The notes under the pieces are model-generated. The model made no database searches. It saw nothing but the letters and a program-made list of their open reading frames with translations, and was not told the DNA's origin. A stretch of DNA of 64,000 bases from positions 105,926 to 169,925 of the forward strand of contig NZ_LMCF01000026.1 of assembly GCF_001623075.1 (NCBI RefSeq). The letters are read 5' to 3'. The stretch comes from Pseudovibrio sp. Ad37 (GTDB taxonomy: Bacteria > Pseudomonadota > Alphaproteobacteria > Rhizobiales > Stappiaceae). Shown in pieces: positions 1-8,516 of this stretch (positions within the stretch are counted from its first letter, which is position 1; every line of letters starts with the position of its first letter). The translations under genes and the position numbers were made by a program.

Positions 1-2
1 GT

Positions 3-713
3 GTTTCCTTCTCCGTCATGCCCGGCGAAGTGCATTGTCTGCTTGGTGACAATGGTGCAGGTAAATCCACCTTCATCAAAACCATGTCCGGCGTGCACAA
101 GCCAAGCAAAGGCGAGATCGTCGTTGATGGTCAAAAGCAGGTCTTTGAAAGCCCGCGTGATGCCATGAATGCAGGTATTGCAACGGTGCACCAAGACCTT
201 GCGATGATCCCGCTCATGTCCATCACCCGCAACTTCTGGCTTGGCCGTGAACCAGTCAAGAAGTTCGGCCCGATCTCCTATTTCGACCATAAGTACGCAA
301 ACGAAGTCACTATGGAAGAAATGTCCAAGATGGGCATCAATCTGCGCGAACCGGATCAGGCTGTGGGCACACTGTCTGGCGGCGAACGTCAGACAGTCGC
401 AATCTCGCGCGCCGTGTATTTCGGCGCGAAGGTCCTCATCCTCGACGAGCCGACCTCTGCTCTGGGTGTACGCCAGACGTCAAACGTGCTCTCGACCATG
501 GATAAGGTCCGCAAAAAAGGTGTTGGCGTCGTGTTCATTTCGCACAACGTACGCCACGCCATGGCAGTGGGAGACCGCTTCACAGTGCTGAACAGAGGGC
601 AAACCCTTGGTACTGCGAAGAAAGGCGAAATCACCGCTGAAGAACTTCAAGATCTCATGGCTGGCGGGCAAGAGCTTGCCAGTCTGGAGGCATCATTGGG
701 CGGCACTGTGTGA
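3..713 (+). CDS. Sugar ABC transporter ATP-binding protein (5' truncated by window edge)
   Basis: This is the ATPase subunit of a carbohydrate (CUT2/FrcA-like) ABC importer, acting at the inner face of the cytoplasmic membrane. The open frame runs to the window edge and codons before the first internal ATG (position 18) still read as typical ABC sequence, so the true start lies outside the window. Visible motifs are a Walker [10 protein letters not shown] close to the left end, the signature LSGGERQ near position 375, and Walker [12 protein letters not shown] near 435. A switch histidine (ISH) follows. With one nucleotide-binding domain it is a half-size FrcA/XylG-short type rather than a double RbsA type. 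The permease and binding protein would be upstream. It may share a catabolic role with the dehydrogenase that follows. Confidence 0.9.
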   Translation, partial: VSFSVMPGEVHCLLGDNGAGKSTFIKTMSGVHKPSKGEIVVDGQKQVFESPRDAMNAGIATVHQDLAMIPLMSITRNFWLGREPVKKFGPISYFDHKYANEVTMEEMSKMGINLREPDQAVGTLSGGERQTVAISRAVYFGAKVLILDEPTSALGVRQTSNVLSTMDKVRKKGVGVVFISHNVRHAMAVGDRFTVLNRGQTLGTAKKGEITAEELQDLMAGGQELASLEASLGGTV

Positions 714-721
714 TGTGTATT

Positions 722-748
722 CCCGAAAACCCTCTGTTGGTTTTCGGG
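722..748 (+). terminator. Stem-loop after the sugar ATPase gene
   Basis: A perfect 10-bp inverted repeat (722-731 with 739-748, 7-nt loop) starts 9 bp after the stop codon. It lacks a clear T-tract, so it may be a weak terminator or a stabilising 3' hairpin. Confidence 0.5.
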
Positions 749-789
749 TCAGGCATACGCAACTTACAGGATGTTCAGTGAGACACTGA

Positions 790-825
790 GGAGCGGCATT
801 ACCCGATCGTGCCGCTCCTTCATTT
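790..825 (+). terminator. Probable intrinsic terminator
   Basis: A 9-bp stem (790-798 with 810-818) around an 11-nt loop is followed by the T-rich run TTCATTTT. It separates the ATPase gene from the dehydrogenase at 898. Confidence 0.55.
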
Positions 826-897
826 TATCAATGCCCCGTTCATAACGCGTTCTATTCCAATGAACTCTATTCTAGGGGCACTTCCAGGATTACTGAG

Positions 898-2010
898 ATG
901 GAAAAAATCGGCGTAGGTCTGATTGGAACCGGATACATGGGCAAATGTCATGCTCTGGCATGGAATGCTGTATCCGGTGTGTTTGGTGGTGAGCTGAAGC
1001 CAGAGTTGGTGACGCTTGCTGAGGTGAATGAAGAACTGGCAGCAGCACGCGCAAAAGACTTTGGCTTTGCCAAGTCTACGGGCAACTGGCGCGATATGCT
1101 CGCCGATCCGGATATTCACATTATCTCGATTACCACGCCGAATGAGTTCCACCCGGAAATGGCAATCGCAGCTCTGGAAGCGGGCAAGCACGTCTACTGC
1201 GAAAAGCCAATGGCTCCGTCCTATGCGGATGCGCAGAAAATGCTGGAAGCCTCCCGCAAATCCGGCAAGAAGACCTTCCTTGGTTATAACTACATCCAGA
1301 ACCCCATGATGCGCCGCATCCGCGACCTGCTGAACTCAGGCGAAATCGGTGATGTACTTCAGATCCGTCTTGAGATGGACGAAGACTTCATGGCCAACCC
1401 GGATGATGAATGGGGCATCAAAAGCGGCGCAGCTTCCGGCTTTGGCGCACTGGATGACTTTGGCGTGCACACCATGTCTCTCCTCATGGCTCTGGACCTG
1501 CGCATCTCAAAAGTCATGTGCCACATGACCAAGCCATATGCGACCCGTAAGGACGCAGCAGGCAACGACAAAGCTGTTGAGACCTATGATGCAGCCACCG
1601 TGCTGTTTGAACTGGAAAACGGCGGCAACGGCACCCTCCAGCTCAACCGCTCTGCATGGGGCCGTAAAGGCCGTGTTGCAGCGCAGATCTTCGGCTCAAA
1701 AGGGTCTATCGTTTATGATCAGGAACGCATGAACGAAATGCACGTCTACAAAGCTGAAGGCGACGTGGCAGGGCAGGGCTATACCACGGTTCTGGCAGGG
1801 CCGGCCCATGCGCCGTATGACCGCTTCATCCCAGCCCCGGGCCACGGTCTCGGCTTTAACGATCTGAAGATTATCGAAGTAAACGAGATTCTGAAAAGCC
1901 TTCAGGGCGAATACAGTCACCTGATCGACTTCGAACGCGGTATCTTCATCGAAGGCCTCGTCCAGACCATGGCCAAATCTCACGAACAGGCCAGTTGGGT
2001 CACTGTCTAA
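898..2010 (+). CDS. Gfo/Idh/MocA family NAD(P)-dependent oxidoreductase
   Basis: A 370-residue cytoplasmic dehydrogenase of the glucose-fructose oxidoreductase / inositol dehydrogenase family. The N-terminal Rossmann fold has GLIGTGYMGKCHA (residues about 6-18) and the catalytic-lysine motif EKPMA near residue 101. The C-terminal alpha/beta domain follows. The length is normal for the family. The likely role is oxidation of a cyclitol or sugar imported by the ABC system whose ATPase gene ends just upstream; this is inferred only from adjacency. The substrate cannot be read from the sequence. An intrinsic terminator directly follows. Confidence 0.88.
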   Translation: MEKIGVGLIGTGYMGKCHALAWNAVSGVFGGELKPELVTLAEVNEELAAARAKDFGFAKSTGNWRDMLADPDIHIISITTPNEFHPEMAIAALEAGKHVYCEKPMAPSYADAQKMLEASRKSGKKTFLGYNYIQNPMMRRIRDLLNSGEIGDVLQIRLEMDEDFMANPDDEWGIKSGAASGFGALDDFGVHTMSLLMALDLRISKVMCHMTKPYATRKDAAGNDKAVETYDAATVLFELENGGNGTLQLNRSAWGRKGRVAAQIFGSKGSIVYDQERMNEMHVYKAEGDVAGQGYTTVLAGPAHAPYDRFIPAPGHGLGFNDLKIIEVNEILKSLQGEYSHLIDFERGIFIEGLVQTMAKSHEQASWVTV

Positions 2011-2034
2011 GGTTTTTGAGAGTGAGAGAGAATT

Positions 2035-2061
2035 AAGGGCGCTTGAACAGCGCCCTTTTTT
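2035..2061 (+). terminator. Intrinsic terminator
   Basis: A GC-rich stem (GGGCGC at 2037-2042 with GCGCCC at 2050-2055, extended by A-T pairs) is followed by six T residues. It ends the Gfo/Idh transcript. Confidence 0.85.
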
Positions 2062-2213
2062 ATGGCCTGACTTCTTTCGTGCAATACACTCTGCGAAAAA
2101 AAAGATTTAACCCCCTAAAAGCCTTTGGGAAAACTCATTGGGGTGCTGGACAGAAGAAATCTGGCACCCTATAAGACCCTCACCTCAGCGGGGCACACTG
2201 CCCAACGCGAAAT

Positions 2214-2289
2214 GCCCGGATAGCTCAGTTGGTAGAGCAGCGGATTGAAAATCCGCGTGTCGGTGGTTCGAATCCGCCTCCGGGCACCA
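2214..2289 (+). tRNA. tRNA-Phe (GAA)
   Basis: A complete cloverleaf can be read. The acceptor stem is GCCCGGA/TCCGGGC, the D-arm contains AGCTCAGTTGGTAGAGC, the anticodon loop is TTGAAAA with anticodon GAA, and the T-loop is TTCGAAT. The discriminator is A and the CCA end is encoded. It is 76 nt long. Confidence 0.97.
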
Positions 2290-2795
2290 CTTATCTCCTT
2301 GAAATTATTAGATAATAAAACGAGCATTTTCTCTGCTTTCCAAAGGTTTGTCACTTTTTCTCCAACTGCTTGCTGAACACTGCTCCTAGTTTATATTGCG
2401 TGACGCGAATTTTACATAAGTGGATGAATTTAAGTGCGAAGTACTTTTTATTTCTTCTCTATATAATTCGCGTAGTGGGGGGATGTGCTCGCCTAACGCT
2501 TAGGATAGCGATCGTGAAGGTGATCTTTCAGGGCTATGTTGTCTGCGCCCGAGGTTTCGACGAGCTCTAAGTCTTTAACTCTTAACACTCTCCGCCAAAT
2601 CAAAGAGGGATTGCCTCCAATAGGAGTGTTTCGATGTCTCAGCGATTGTCCATGAGATAGATGTTGACATTGAGGATTTTCTGAAAAATAGTTGTTACAG
2701 GCATCAAAATCCGAATAACATTAGGTCTGGACAAGCAGGTTTTGTCCCTAACACTTAATGCGCAGCTTTCACCAGAACGCTCGCTGGCCTTCATC
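2290..2795. other. Intergenic region, AT-rich, no gene seen
   Basis: About 500 bp between tRNA-Phe and the end of the fec operon. Only short open frames without ribosome-binding sites or recognisable products are present. A region just 3' of a tRNA is a common integration site, but I see no integrase and no repeat of the tRNA end. An 8-bp inverted repeat (2794-2801 with 2818-2825) covers the last fecE codons and may help end the fec transcript. Confidence 0.6.
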
Positions 2796-3560
2796 TCAAA
2801 CTGGTGTCACCACTGGTGTTTGAGACACCGGATCAGCGTAAACGCTAGTGTCAATTTCGTAGACCGAACTTACCAAAGATGGGCTGACCACCTCGTGTGG
2901 GGTGCCCTCGGCAAAGATAGCGCCATCACGCATGACGACGAGGTGATCTGCATAGCGGGAGGCCTGGGCTATGTCGTGGAGGACGACCACCACCGTGCGG
3001 CCCTGACTGTTGAGCTGTTGGAGGAGATCCAGTGTCTCGTACTGATAGCGGATATCCAGATAGCTGGTTGGTTCGTCCAACATGATGTAGGGCGTATCCT
3101 GAGCCAGACACATGGCGATGAAGGCCCGCTGGCGCTGGCCGCCGGAAAGGTCTTTTAGTGCCCGGTCTTTGAACGTGTAAAGGCCCGAGGTGTGCAAGGC
3201 CTCCTCAACAATCTCAACATCCCGTCTGCTACGAATGCCAAGGAGAGATTGATGCGGCGCACGTCCATAGCCAACAAGTTGCTCAACGCTGATGCCAGTC
3301 GGAACCACCGGACTTTGCGGCAAAAACGCAATCTGCCTTGCAACGGTTTTGGCAGGCAAACGGTGGATCTCTTGACCATCAACGGTGATGCTGCCGCTTT
3401 TTAATTTCGTGATCTGACCAATGGTTTTCAGCAGTGTGGATTTTCCGCAGCCGTTCGGGCCGATCAAAGCGGCATAACTGCCTTTTTGAATGGTGAGATT
3501 GATGCCCTTGAGCATGAACTCTTCGTAACCGGAAATGACGTTTGAAAGAACGATGCTCAT
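2796..3560 (-). CDS. fecE: Ferric-citrate/siderophore ABC transporter ATPase
   Basis: A 254-residue ATPase of the FecE/FhuC/BtuD type that energises periplasmic ferric-siderophore import. Walker A GPNGCGKST lies near residue 35, the signature LSGGQRQRA near 140, and Walker B YIMLDEPTSYLD near 160. A switch histidine (LHD) follows. The ATG overlaps the stop of the permease gene by 4 nt, which indicates translational coupling. It is the last gene of a four-gene operon in the order binding protein, permease, permease, ATPase, as in E. coli fecBCDE. No TonB-dependent receptor or FecIR pair is in the window, so substrate specificity (ferric citrate versus hydroxamates) is inferred from the binding protein. 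Confidence 0.9.
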   Translation of the reverse strand: MSIVLSNVISGYEEFMLKGINLTIQKGSYAALIGPNGCGKSTLLKTIGQITKLKSGSITVDGQEIHRLPAKTVARQIAFLPQSPVVPTGISVEQLVGYGRAPHQSLLGIRSRRDVEIVEEALHTSGLYTFKDRALKDLSGGQRQRAFIAMCLAQDTPYIMLDEPTSYLDIRYQYETLDLLQQLNSQGRTVVVVLHDIAQASRYADHLVVMRDGAIFAEGTPHEVVSPSLVSSVYEIDTSVYADPVSQTPVVTPV

Positions 3561-4609
3561 GTGCTTTGTCCTTTTTGTGAGCGGCTCATGATCCAGATGA
3601 AGTAGGGAGCGCCCAGCATTGCACTCAAAATGCCTGCGGAGACTTCAAGCGGCGGCGCAACAGCCCGTCCAACCGCATCAGCCAGAACAACCAGAAGTGC
3701 GCCCACTAGAGCAGCTGTTGGCAGCAGGAGACGATGTCGTCCTCCAACAAGAGAGCGGCTGATATGCGGTGACATCAAGCCGATAAAGCCAATCACGCCG
3801 ACAACCCCAACAGAGATGCTGGCAAGCAGGGTTGCAACGCCCAACAACAAAAGACGCATCTTATTTGTGCTTTGGCCAAGCCCGCGCGCGGTCTGGTCTC
3901 CCAGTTGCTGCAGGTCCAGCTGATAGGAAAGCACCATAGTCAGACCTAAAAGGCCCATCAGTGGCAACCAGATCGACTGCACATGCACCCACGTGCGAGC
4001 CCATAGCGAGCCGGTGAGCCAGACAAGCGGGTTGGAGATTTCCAGCGTTGCGGCTGTCACCAGCAGATAATCAACACCTGCATCACATACCATGCCAACG
4101 GCAATGCCAACCAGAGCCAGACGGGCTGGGGAGACTTGGCGCAGATGAGTTGCAAACAACACAACCACCGCAGCAACAATGCCGCCAAGGGCCGCTGCGA
4201 TAGGAAGATAAGTAACGGGCACATTGGGCAGGAACATAACTGTGCCCAAAGCAGCCAGTGCAGCGCCTGAGTTGATGCCCATGATCTTGGGGCTTGCCAG
4301 CGGATTGCGAATGATAGCCTGAACAATAACACCGGAAACAGCAAGGCTTGCCCCGGCCAGCAAGGCAATCAACACACGGGGAAGCCGTGACTTCCAGATA
4401 ATATAGGTCTGCTTTTGGCCATCCAGATCAAACAGGCTGTTCAAAATCACATCCAGCGGGATGTTAACCGCGCCCACACCCAGACTGAGCATGCTGACAA
4501 AGACGCAGGCAAACAACAGTAGCATTTGGACGCGAAAGGCTTTGGTGTTCCGGTGGCTTTTAAAATCTGTACGCCACTGTGCGCCGGAGGCCTCAGAGAG
4601 CACGCTCAT
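3557..4609 (-). CDS. fecD: Iron-siderophore ABC transporter permease
   Basis: A 350-residue FecCD-family inner-membrane permease with about nine hydrophobic segments. It carries the family motif RNPLASPKIMGINSGAA in the first third and the ATPase-contact region with GFIGLMSPHISR in the last third. The N-terminus has a hydrophilic cytoplasmic stretch of about 25 residues before the first membrane segment. It is coupled to both neighbours (4-nt overlap with fecE, 1-nt TGATG overlap with fecC). Together with FecC it forms the heterodimeric channel for the iron chelate. Confidence 0.9.
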   Translation of the reverse strand: MSVLSEASGAQWRTDFKSHRNTKAFRVQMLLLFACVFVSMLSLGVGAVNIPLDVILNSLFDLDGQKQTYIIWKSRLPRVLIALLAGASLAVSGVIVQAIIRNPLASPKIMGINSGAALAALGTVMFLPNVPVTYLPIAAALGGIVAAVVVLFATHLRQVSPARLALVGIAVGMVCDAGVDYLLVTAATLEISNPLVWLTGSLWARTWVHVQSIWLPLMGLLGLTMVLSYQLDLQQLGDQTARGLGQSTNKMRLLLLGVATLLASISVGVVGVIGFIGLMSPHISRSLVGGRHRLLLPTAALVGALLVVLADAVGRAVAPPLEVSAGILSAMLGAPYFIWIMSRSQKGQST

Positions 4610-5598
4610 CAGTCAATCTCCTTGGCCGTGATGGTCAGGTACAAAAAGTAGGGCGCGCCAATCAGGGCTGAAACCACACCCACCGCAGTTTCCTCCGGGA
4701 AGTTGATCAGCTTGGAAGCGCCATCAGCAACAAGCATCAAGGTGGCACCACACAGCATAACCGCAGGCACCAACACACGATGGTCTGTGCCAAAGGCAGC
4801 GCGGCACACATGCGGAATGATGAGGCCAACAAACATCACAGGTCCGGCGACAGAAACGGAAACGCCGGTCAGGATTGCCGCGAGCAAAATACCAAAAAGC
4901 AACGTAAACCGCGGATCAGACCCAAGACCCTTTGAGGCTGCTTCTCCAAGCGCCATCAAATTGAGCTTATGCGACATGACGAACGTCAGGAGGCCACCTG
5001 CCAGACACCAGATAAGCAGCGGTGTTGCCTGCTTCCAGCGTACATCCGCAATGTCGCCTGTGGTCCATTGGATCACGGAGAGGGCCAGCTCGTCATCCAG
5101 CGTAAAAGTGAACCGCACCAATGCAAACGCAAAAGCGCTGACTGCCACACCAGAAAGGATCAACCGAAGTGCGCTCAATGTGCCTTTCAGGCCACCTGCA
5201 AGCGTCAGAGTTAGTCCACCGGCAAAGGCAGCACCCAGCACCGCCATGGTGTCGATGTTGAAGAGAACGAGTGATGGGAACACCAGCCCGATGGCTATGC
5301 CCAGAGCGGCCCCTTGATTGATGCCAAGGATAGACGGAGAGGAAAGTGGATTGCGCGTTGTGGCTTGCAGCAAAAGCCCGGCAAGGCCTAGGTTTGCGCC
5401 AATCAATGCGGCAATGAGAGTGCGCGGAGCACGGATATCGCGCACAATGGAAAGGCTCTGCTCATCAAGTTGAGCAAAGACCGAATTCAGGATTTGGAGA
5501 AACCCGATATCTTGCCGGCCACCTGTGGCAAGGGACAGCGCCGCTCCACCGAGCAGCGCCATCCCCATAAGGCTCCAGTACATGGCAGTGAGTGGCAT
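4609..5598 (-). CDS. fecC: Iron-siderophore ABC transporter permease
   Basis: A 329-residue FecCD-family permease, paralogous to the next gene. The motifs TRNPLSSPSILGINQGAA and GPVMFVGLIIPHVCR mark the conserved channel and ATPase-contact regions. About nine transmembrane segments are visible and the protein starts directly with a hydrophobic helix. The gene begins 9 bp after the binding-protein stop and ends in a 1-nt overlap with fecD. The resemblance to E. coli FecC (GASL-type loop, SASPSLLGIN-type motif) supports the name. Confidence 0.88.
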   Translation of the reverse strand: MPLTAMYWSLMGMALLGGAALSLATGGRQDIGFLQILNSVFAQLDEQSLSIVRDIRAPRTLIAALIGANLGLAGLLLQATTRNPLSSPSILGINQGAALGIAIGLVFPSLVLFNIDTMAVLGAAFAGGLTLTLAGGLKGTLSALRLILSGVAVSAFAFALVRFTFTLDDELALSVIQWTTGDIADVRWKQATPLLIWCLAGGLLTFVMSHKLNLMALGEAASKGLGSDPRFTLLFGILLAAILTGVSVSVAGPVMFVGLIIPHVCRAAFGTDHRVLVPAVMLCGATLMLVADGASKLINFPEETAVGVVSALIGAPYFLYLTITAKEID

Positions 5599-5607
5599 GT
5601 GCGCGGC

Positions 5608-6531
5608 TTAGTTCTGAACTTGCTTCATAATGTTTTGCAGGTCATTGGCGGTCATCTCTGCTGCCACCATGCCGCGCAGACGAGACCACACATGCGCTTC
5701 CATGTAAAACACGCGGTCGTTTTTCACAGCGCTGATGTTCTCGTAAAGCGCTTCACCCTTCCAGCCATCCGCAAAGGCTGGGTTTGCGTAGCGGCCCAGA
5801 ATGAGAATGTCCGGGTTCACAGCAGAAAGCTGCTCCAGAGAGGTCTTCACGTAGTTGGATTCATAAACCGCACCCTTGGTTGGCTTCATGCCGCTGGCAA
5901 AGCCAAAGCCTTTCAATAAAGAGCCATTGTAGGAAACTGGGGAATGCAGCCAAAGCCCCTTTGCGTTGGTCACACCAAACTGGATCTTGTAGTCGCCAGC
6001 CTTTTCAAACTGCGCACCAATCTCAGCCATTTTGGCTTTATGCGCTTCAACACGGGCTTTCATCTCATCTGCCTTGCCAACGGCAGCGCCAATTGCTTCC
6101 AGCTGCGCAATTGCAGAAGGGTAGTCACCACCCAGACTGTCAAAGACAACCGTCGGTGCAATTTCAGAAAGCGTGTCATAAGCGGCTGTATGCCGGGTCT
6201 TGTCGGCAATGATCAGGTCTGGACCTAAGGATGCAATCACTTCAAGACTTGGTGTCTTACGGGTGCCAACAGAAACCCAGTCCTGCCCAATCTTATCCGT
6301 ATAGGCGCTGATGATGCGCTCACGTTTCTTATCATCCGCCACACCCACAGGAGCAACGCCAACGGCAGCCAGCGCATCAACAAAGCTATATTCCAGCACA
6401 ACAATACGCTGAGGTTGATCAGGAACAGTGGTGGTTCCCAGCTCGTGTTTTACATCACGCGCGGACGCTCCAAAGGCAACAAGAGTTGAAAGGGCACCAG
6501 CGAAGGCGGCTGCGAAAAGATTGGTTTTCAT
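5608..6531 (-). CDS. fecB: Periplasmic ferric-citrate-type binding protein
   Basis: A 307-residue periplasmic binding protein with an N-terminal signal peptide (hydrophobic core, cleavage after about residue 24, ASA). The segments IVVLEYSFVDALAAVGV, VGTRKTPSLE, DLIIADKTRH and, near the C-terminus, WSRLRGMVAAE closely follow the E. coli FecB pattern as I remember it. That favours ferric dicitrate over catecholates. It is the first gene of the fec operon. A TGA-N9-TCA iron-responsive box lies 62 bp upstream, so iron-repressed expression through RirA is likely. Confidence 0.88.
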   Translation of the reverse strand: MKTNLFAAAFAGALSTLVAFGASARDVKHELGTTTVPDQPQRIVVLEYSFVDALAAVGVAPVGVADDKKRERIISAYTDKIGQDWVSVGTRKTPSLEVIASLGPDLIIADKTRHTAAYDTLSEIAPTVVFDSLGGDYPSAIAQLEAIGAAVGKADEMKARVEAHKAKMAEIGAQFEKAGDYKIQFGVTNAKGLWLHSPVSYNGSLLKGFGFASGMKPTKGAVYESNYVKTSLEQLSAVNPDILILGRYANPAFADGWKGEALYENISAVKNDRVFYMEAHVWSRLRGMVAAEMTANDLQNIMKQVQN

Positions 6532-6592
6532 CGGCTTGACTTCTCATAAGGACGGGCAATAGCAAAGGTTGTAGAGTGAGCTATTGTATACC

Positions 6593-6607
6593 TGATAATT
6601 ATAGTCA
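6593..6607 (-). promoter_or_regulatory. Iron-responsive operator (RirA IRO box) upstream of fecB
   Basis: The sequence TGATAATTATAGTCA fits the IRO consensus TGA-N9-TCA described for the Fe-S repressor RirA in Rhizobiales. On the fecB strand it overlaps promoter-like hexamers (TTGACT, TATAAT), so repressor binding would block RNA polymerase. It ends 62 bp before the fecB ATG. Confidence 0.65.
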
Positions 6608-6680
6608 AGTTTAAATGGGAGTTTTTACCTCATATTTATTCGATAACGCAGACATCCTGCAAATGCCTGCGCATAACCAC

Positions 6681-7958
6681 TTAAGACGAAGGTTGTTCTG
6701 ACAGCTCGTCCACTTCCATCTCCTTGGCAACTTCTTCATCAGCAAGAATAATCGTTTGCGGTGTGGCCGTGCGCGTTGGCGCAGAAGGCACAAACACACT
6801 CTTCTCGCTCTCTGCAACAGCAGAACGCTGTGTGAGGCGCCATAAGGTAAAGGCAAGAATAAGCGCATGGGCTGCAAACGTGGACATGAACAGGCCGATG
6901 GACCCGAAAACGCTCATCAACACGCCGCCCAGAAATGGTCCGATCATGGACCCCACGCCAAGCATCAGCAACAAACCACCGCTGGTCTGCATCGCATCCC
7001 CCGCATCCGCATGGTCATTCGCGTGGGCAACCAGCACCGGGTAGAACGTGTAAATCGCAGCGCCAAAAATTACCGCTGAGGCAATGGCAATGTTGGCGCT
7101 GCTGGTGTCTGCAAACAGGAACATGGAGTCCGCCGCCAAAGCAACCACCGCAATCGCAATCACGACGTAGCGGCGGTCCGTGCGGTCTGAGATCATGCCG
7201 ATTGGCACCTGTGCAAAGGCGCCAGCCAAAATGGATGAACTCACAAACAACGTGATGCTGGCAATCGGCAGGCCAACTTTCCCGCCATATACCGCCGCCA
7301 ACGTTCCAAAGCTGCCGTTGGAAACGCCAGTCAGAACAACAGCAACCACGGCAACAGGAGAGTTACGCCACAGCCGTCTTATATCCAGTTTGACCTGTGC
7401 AAGGGGAGCCGGAGCAGGGGTGCGCGTGACAGCTGTCGGGATAAGTGCCACCACATAAAACATGGAGGCAATCACAAAGAACTCGAAACCATCAATCGGA
7501 CCCATGGAAAGAACCACCTGCCCACCCGTGGTCGCAGCAAGGTTCACCATGGTGTAGGTGCCAAAAACAACCCCGCGGTTGCTTGGGTCCGAGCGTTCCG
7601 TCAACCAGCTTTCCACGATCATGGCCGCCCCGGCAAAGGCAAACCCTGCCACGGAGCGAAAGGCAATCCATGCAATGGGATCAACCAACAGGGAAGAGGC
7701 CAGAACTGACAAGCACGCCAAAGATGCCATCACACCAAAGGCCCGAATATGCCCCGCCCGCTGCACGATCTTCGGCACGCTCAGGCAGCCAGTTACATAC
7801 CCAATCGCCCAGCCCGTCCCCAACAGACCGAGAGAAAGAGAGGAGAAACCCTCAAACGTACCTCTAAGCGGCAAATGCATACCGGTAACACCACCGGCAA
7901 AAAACAGGAAGGCAGAGCCCAAAAGCAAAGAGGCGATAGGAAGCAGAAACTGACGCAT
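6681..7958 (-). CDS. YcaD-like major facilitator superfamily transporter
   Basis: A 425-residue, 12-helix MFS protein of the YcaD/Bcr-like group. The conserved MIVESWLTER segment sits near residue 115, as in YcaD-type proteins, and a GMISDRTDRRYV loop lies between the halves. The open frame extends 50 codons further upstream, but that extension is basic and unlike the family; the ATG at 7958 gives the usual N-terminus. The C-terminal tail of about 45 residues is hydrophilic. The substrate is unknown. It is convergent to nothing and ends about 150 bp from the divergent fecB start. Confidence 0.8.
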   Translation of the reverse strand: MRQFLLPIASLLLGSAFLFFAGGVTGMHLPLRGTFEGFSSLSLGLLGTGWAIGYVTGCLSVPKIVQRAGHIRAFGVMASLACLSVLASSLLVDPIAWIAFRSVAGFAFAGAAMIVESWLTERSDPSNRGVVFGTYTMVNLAATTGGQVVLSMGPIDGFEFFVIASMFYVVALIPTAVTRTPAPAPLAQVKLDIRRLWRNSPVAVVAVVLTGVSNGSFGTLAAVYGGKVGLPIASITLFVSSSILAGAFAQVPIGMISDRTDRRYVVIAIAVVALAADSMFLFADTSSANIAIASAVIFGAAIYTFYPVLVAHANDHADAGDAMQTSGGLLLMLGVGSMIGPFLGGVLMSVFGSIGLFMSTFAAHALILAFTLWRLTQRSAVAESEKSVFVPSAPTRTATPQTIILADEEVAKEMEVDELSEQPSS

Positions 7959-8516
7959 GGCAACGACCCGGAAGCTGGGCAAGCATCCCCGAAAATACTT
8001 ACCCCGAAAAACACCAGAAAGGATAAGAGCACAACTCCCCCAAAAACGCGACAGCTTTATACCTACCCCCCTGCTTGAGAACACCTTTTCACGAAACAGC
8101 GAGAACAATCACGGAAACTAGTAATGGAAAGCGGGAAGCGTGTTGTCCCAATGAGAGCTCGTCCGGAACGTGAAAGGTTTTGAGGTTTGCATTCTCGCAG
8201 GATGTTGGGCCGCTTGTTAGAAAATGAAGAAGCCCAACGTTAGAAAAGATCTCTAAATGTATGCTGTAATTGTTATAAGTTTCAAGGTGTTAGGTGTTAG
8301 GTGTTAATCGCCTGGTCATTTGAAGAAATGTAATTTGATTGTCAAAAGCGATACAACAACACGAGGCTCGATTTGTTGCCTAATTATCCTCCAGTTTATG
8401 TAAAAAGAAATTGGAATTTTTGAAATTCCTCTGTTAGTTGTGTCCAATAAATTTTCTAGTTTGCAGGGAGAAAGCGTTAATTCGCTGCAAAGTTTATACA
8501 GATTTGATTGGTAGTC
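7959..8516. other. Intergenic region between MFS gene and lipid A-type cassette
   Basis: A 558-bp divergent promoter region that becomes clearly AT-richer from about 8.2 kb, matching the composition of the cassette to its right. It contains a heptanucleotide tandem repeat at 8285-8305. No convincing gene was found. No strong sigma-70 pair is obvious immediately before 8517. Confidence 0.5.
8285..8305. repeat. Tandem repeat, three perfect copies of AGGTGTT
   Basis: Three head-to-tail 7-bp units lie about 210 bp before the start of the glycosyltransferase cassette. The unit number is low, but a 7-bp unit in a promoter region can vary by slippage. Confidence 0.85.

Noticed and set aside
2370..2570. 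66-codon open frame after tRNA-Phe
   Set aside because: It has no ribosome-binding site and no recognisable motif, and it lies in AT-rich intergenic DNA.
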